A program made the translations under genes and the position numbers. From contig NC_089979.1 of NCBI RefSeq assembly GCF_036417845.1, forward strand, positions 10,283,424-10,347,423: 64,000 nt of DNA, read 5' to 3'. This document shows positions 61,255 through 64,000 of the stretch, in pieces (positions within the stretch are counted from its first letter, which is position 1; each line of letters opens with the position of its first letter). The DNA comes from Apteryx mantelli. Its lineage: Eukaryota; Chordata; Aves; Apterygiformes; Apterygidae. Under the pieces are notes generated by a model. That model was not told where the DNA came from and did not search any database. It worked only from the letters and a program-made list of their open reading frames with translations.

Positions 61255-61350
61255 GTGTGTGTGTACACTTGTATCTATCTCTCTATATAGATAGATACAC
61301 ATATATATGATACACACAAATATATATATATATATACAAATATATACAAA
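61255..61350. repeat. compound TG/TATC/TA microsatellite with palindrome
   Basis: Short TG repeats, then TATC/GATA repeats, then TA and CA repeats. At 61270-61299 an 11-base arm, tgtatctatct, is followed eight bases later by its exact reverse complement. It is likely polymorphic in length. Confidence 0.8.
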
Positions 61351-61426
61351 ATCTGCAAGTGTACTTGGCAGGCAGGACTCCTCAAACTGTCATAAAACAG
61401 AAACTGATGAAAGCTTGACATCAGTT

Positions 61427-61534
61427 AAAAAAAAAAAAAAAAAGATAAGATACTAAAATGGAGCTAGCTCCAATTCTGTTCTTATTCATAGCTTGGCTTT
61501 AACAGTGTTCCTGGTACAGCACCCCCCCCCCCCC
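61427..61534 (+). repeat. poly-A (17) and poly-C (13) tracts
   Basis: An A17 run at 61427-61443 and a C13 run at 61522-61534 followed by AAATTT. There is no target-site duplication or other sign that the A run is a retrocopy tail. Confidence 0.8.
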
Positions 61535-62747
61535 AAATTTCTATACTGTAATTGTTTTAATTTCCTGCTGTTTCTCCCAGCTAACCTTTTGTATTCTATA
61601 GCAACAAGGTATACATCTTCCCCTCTCCTCCAGAGGGATGATGGGGGCAGGTGATTAAGTGGTTAATATTCCCTCGCAGCACTACCTCTGTCTAACTGCT
61701 CCTTCTCAGCTTAAATAAATTCATAGCAATTCTTCTCAACTTTGTTAATTATATTAATCTTCAATTTCAGATCTTCCTTTAGGTCCATGTATCTGAAAGC
61801 TTTTCTACTGGCAATATCAGTTAGGCTTGTGAAGAAGAGGCAGTAATTCATACTAATCCAGCTTTGCTAAACTATTCACACTGACCCAAGTTACTCATGG
61901 GGGACTGTTAAGGATCTGTGTCCTGTCTTTCCATAACTGTCTTAAGAAAATCCAGCATCCTTCCTCCTTGTAAGGAGTGTTTTTAAGGAAAGGTGGAAGG
62001 GTAATCATTCAGGCTACCTGAGCTTTCTGAAGGGGCAGGGGAGAACACCAGGCAAAATTTCAGGTCTGATAATGGCTCAGCAACCTTTAAGCTAGGAACC
62101 ACTTACTGTCTTGCAAATACCTTTTAACGGGTGTCCTCCCTTCAAAGTGTTGAAGACAAATGCCTTAAGGAAAAGTTAGGAGACAAATTAAATCCTTTAA
62201 TCTTGTCACAAGCGACTCTGCTGTCAATGTGACTGCAAAAGTAACGTGGAATTGATTGCCTTGCTGCCTGGCTTGGAATTCTGTGCATATGTCAAGTGCG
62301 CTTTTATATAAGTTTTACATGTGGTGTAGGATATAATGTCAGACTCCCCTCACCAACAAGGAGGTTCTCATTTACCCTTTGCTTTGCAGATGCTTGTTGT
62401 TATGCATAAACAAGATTGTCTTTACAGTTTGAATGCTATCTCAACATTGAAAGTGTCCAGGAATGGCATTCCTTGATTTTCATCTCTATTATGCTGTTAA
62501 AAGGAACTAACTACCAAGACTTTTCTACCAATGAAGAATACTTCTCTGCACTTTGTGAATATAGCTACATAAAGACCGTGTGAATTAGAAAATGTTCTAA
62601 AAGCAGAAGTAGATTATTCTAGACTGAAGGAGCAGATATTGGGTCTTGCTCAGCTTCCCCTTTTAGTCAAGTAACAGTGGTAGGCTGAAAGCCTGCCTGC
62701 ATTTAGCCTTAATACAACACAACTGTATATCTTAATGTTTTGAATAG

Positions 62748-62820
62748 TTCTGAGTTTGGAGAGTTAAAAGAATGGGGCTTGAAGCTTCAGGTATCTCTTC
62801 GTTCTGACCTATCATCTCAG
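62748..62820 (+). other. weak candidate coding exon
   Basis: It follows taatgttttgaatag and ends CATCTCAG before gtaagc, a full-consensus donor. In one frame it is open throughout: SEFGELKEWGLKLQVSLRSD then LSSQ, ending in phase 0. The protein was not recognised. The other two frames have stops. Confidence 0.2.
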
Positions 62821-63520
62821 GTAAGCTCCAAGTGGACCTCATAGTTCATTTGAATGACTTGCCAGTGAGACCTTGGACAAGGCCTTGGTATAAAGTCAAA
62901 CCTCCATATGCTGGAATTACTCCCAGAGTTCTATTTTTTGACCCAGTCGCTTTTCCTGCCGGTAATTTTGGGACAGTTTTTGATGTCTGTCTTAGCTAAA
63001 CCTAGAGTTGTGGCTTGGGATTCTTGGCAGCTTTATTTGTGCCTACTGATTTCCAAGTGATACGAATGAAAATGGCCAGGTATAGTTAACTCTGTTACTT
63101 GCCAAAATCCTGTGCATTAGCATGGATCTGGAACTGTTTGCCCTTTGACTTCAGAAATGGAAAAACATCTAAGTGTGTGGACGGGTTTTGGTTTCTCTGA
63201 ATGAAAGTAGTATCTATTTCAGTCTCTCAGAGTATCTGTCTTGTGAATAGGGAAGTAGACTTAGAACTTTTGAAAGCCCAAATAAGGTATTAAAGGTCAG
63301 TCACTTCGGAAGTACTCATTTGCCTTAAAATGGCCAGATGGGAACTCTAAAGAGTAAAGAGGAGGGAAATAAGTTTTCATTCTTCAACACAGGGCTACAG
63401 GCTAAGGAAAAGGCTGAAAGCTATAAATTTGCAGACTGGGGTTTGTGTTTGTAGTCATGACTTTGAACTGTGTTGCAACATTTATGAATGCCTTACTGAC
63501 CTGAATATTTGTGATAACAG

Positions 63521-63549
63521 CGCTTGCACACCGGAGAAGCCTGTCAAGG
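63521..63549 (+). other. weak candidate microexon
   Basis: Twenty-nine bases between a poor acceptor (atttgtgataacag) and a strong donor (AAGG|gtgagt). Joined in phase 0 after the 62.75 kb candidate it would read RLHTGEACQ. The weak pyrimidine tract argues against it. Confidence 0.12.
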
Positions 63550-64000
63550 GTGAGTAAACGGGTAGCTTGATGGTAGGTGAAATTTGCTTTTGACAGAATC
63601 AGACATGAACATTGATATAAATAATTTCATTTACCTAAAAGTATTGGCAAGTCTTAGGCTTTCAAAACCTTTTATTATAAAAACTTGTGGTGAGTCTGAG
63701 TTCTGATGAAATGCAGTGATAAAGTCTGATCAAGATGCTCCTCTGTTCTGTTGTTCTCCTGTAGAACACACTTCTGACTGTCGGCTCTTGAAAGTACTGA
63801 AAGTGGTTGGAGTGAGTGAAAATTAGAGTAATTTCTGCGTGAGAAAAGATTGAGTTGTTTAGGACTGTCACATCACTTTTTCCTTTAGAGATATCTAAAA
63901 TAGTACAAGATGTGAAATGCTTATCTTTATTTATTTGATTCACTTAGTAGGGCACACAGCTGAACTTGGATACATTTAAAATTGATAGCATGAAACAGTA

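Larger units (their letters stand above)
43152..64000 (+). other. probable long intron(s) downstream of CpG island 2
   Basis: About 21 kb of AT-rich DNA with no recognised coding exon and no further CpG island. It is consistent with the large first intron of a + strand gene starting at CpG island 2. It holds the hairpin at 44.03-44.10 kb, MIR-like scraps near 45.98 and 50.13 kb, microsatellites near 59.34, 60.52 and 61.3 kb, poly-A and poly-C tracts near 61.43 and 61.52 kb, and weak exon candidates near 45.97, 47.69, 62.75 and 63.52 kb. Strand and intron status are inferred from the promoter only. Confidence 0.4.

Noticed and set aside
1..64000. CRISPR arrays, bacterial operons, phage or plasmid functions.
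   Set aside because: The window is vertebrate nuclear DNA with spliced ASAP2 exons and CR1. No regularly spaced repeats or prokaryotic gene organisation exist.

Overview
This is a vertebrate nuclear window, most probably from a bird. It carries intron-split exons with canonical GT/AG borders, a CR1 LINE 3' fragment typical of sauropsid genomes, low interspersed-repeat density, no Alu- or L1-like sequence, and two sharp CpG islands in otherwise AT-rich DNA. Species and chromosome cannot be fixed from sequence alone.

One gene is certain. Positions 1 to about 16,135 hold the 3' end of ASAP2 (DDEF2, an Arf GTPase-activating protein) on the + strand. Five coding exons (2019-2085, 5156-5214, 7449-7951, 11257-11379, 13434-13508) join in frame to give about 274 C-terminal residues: the end of the proline-rich linker, the D/E-L-P-P-K-P repeat block and the complete C-terminal SH3 domain. 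A 3' UTR of about 2.6 kb follows, with several AATAAA signals and two Pumilio-type motifs. The ArfGAP, PH, BAR and ankyrin parts lie upstream of the window.

From 16 to 42 kb there is no gene that I recognise. A good candidate first exon on the minus strand lies at 19,774-19,870, with an ATG in strong context, a perfect donor and a ZNF143/THAP11-like promoter motif just upstream. Next to it is CpG island 1 (about 20.4-21.5 kb). The 20 kb from 21.5 to 41.9 kb looks intergenic or intronic, with microsatellites, a possible ancient MIR-like SINE and AT-rich stretches that resemble conserved noncoding DNA.

CpG island 2 (about 41.98-43.02 kb) has YY1- and NRF1-type motifs and two splice-donor candidates, and is probably the promoter of a + strand gene whose body lies mostly beyond the window. 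The 43-64 kb stretch would then be its first intron or introns. It holds a pre-microRNA-like hairpin (44,030-44,100) and a few weak exon candidates. I could not identify either CpG-island gene, and I did not find exons of ITGB1BP1, the neighbour expected downstream of ASAP2 from human synteny.
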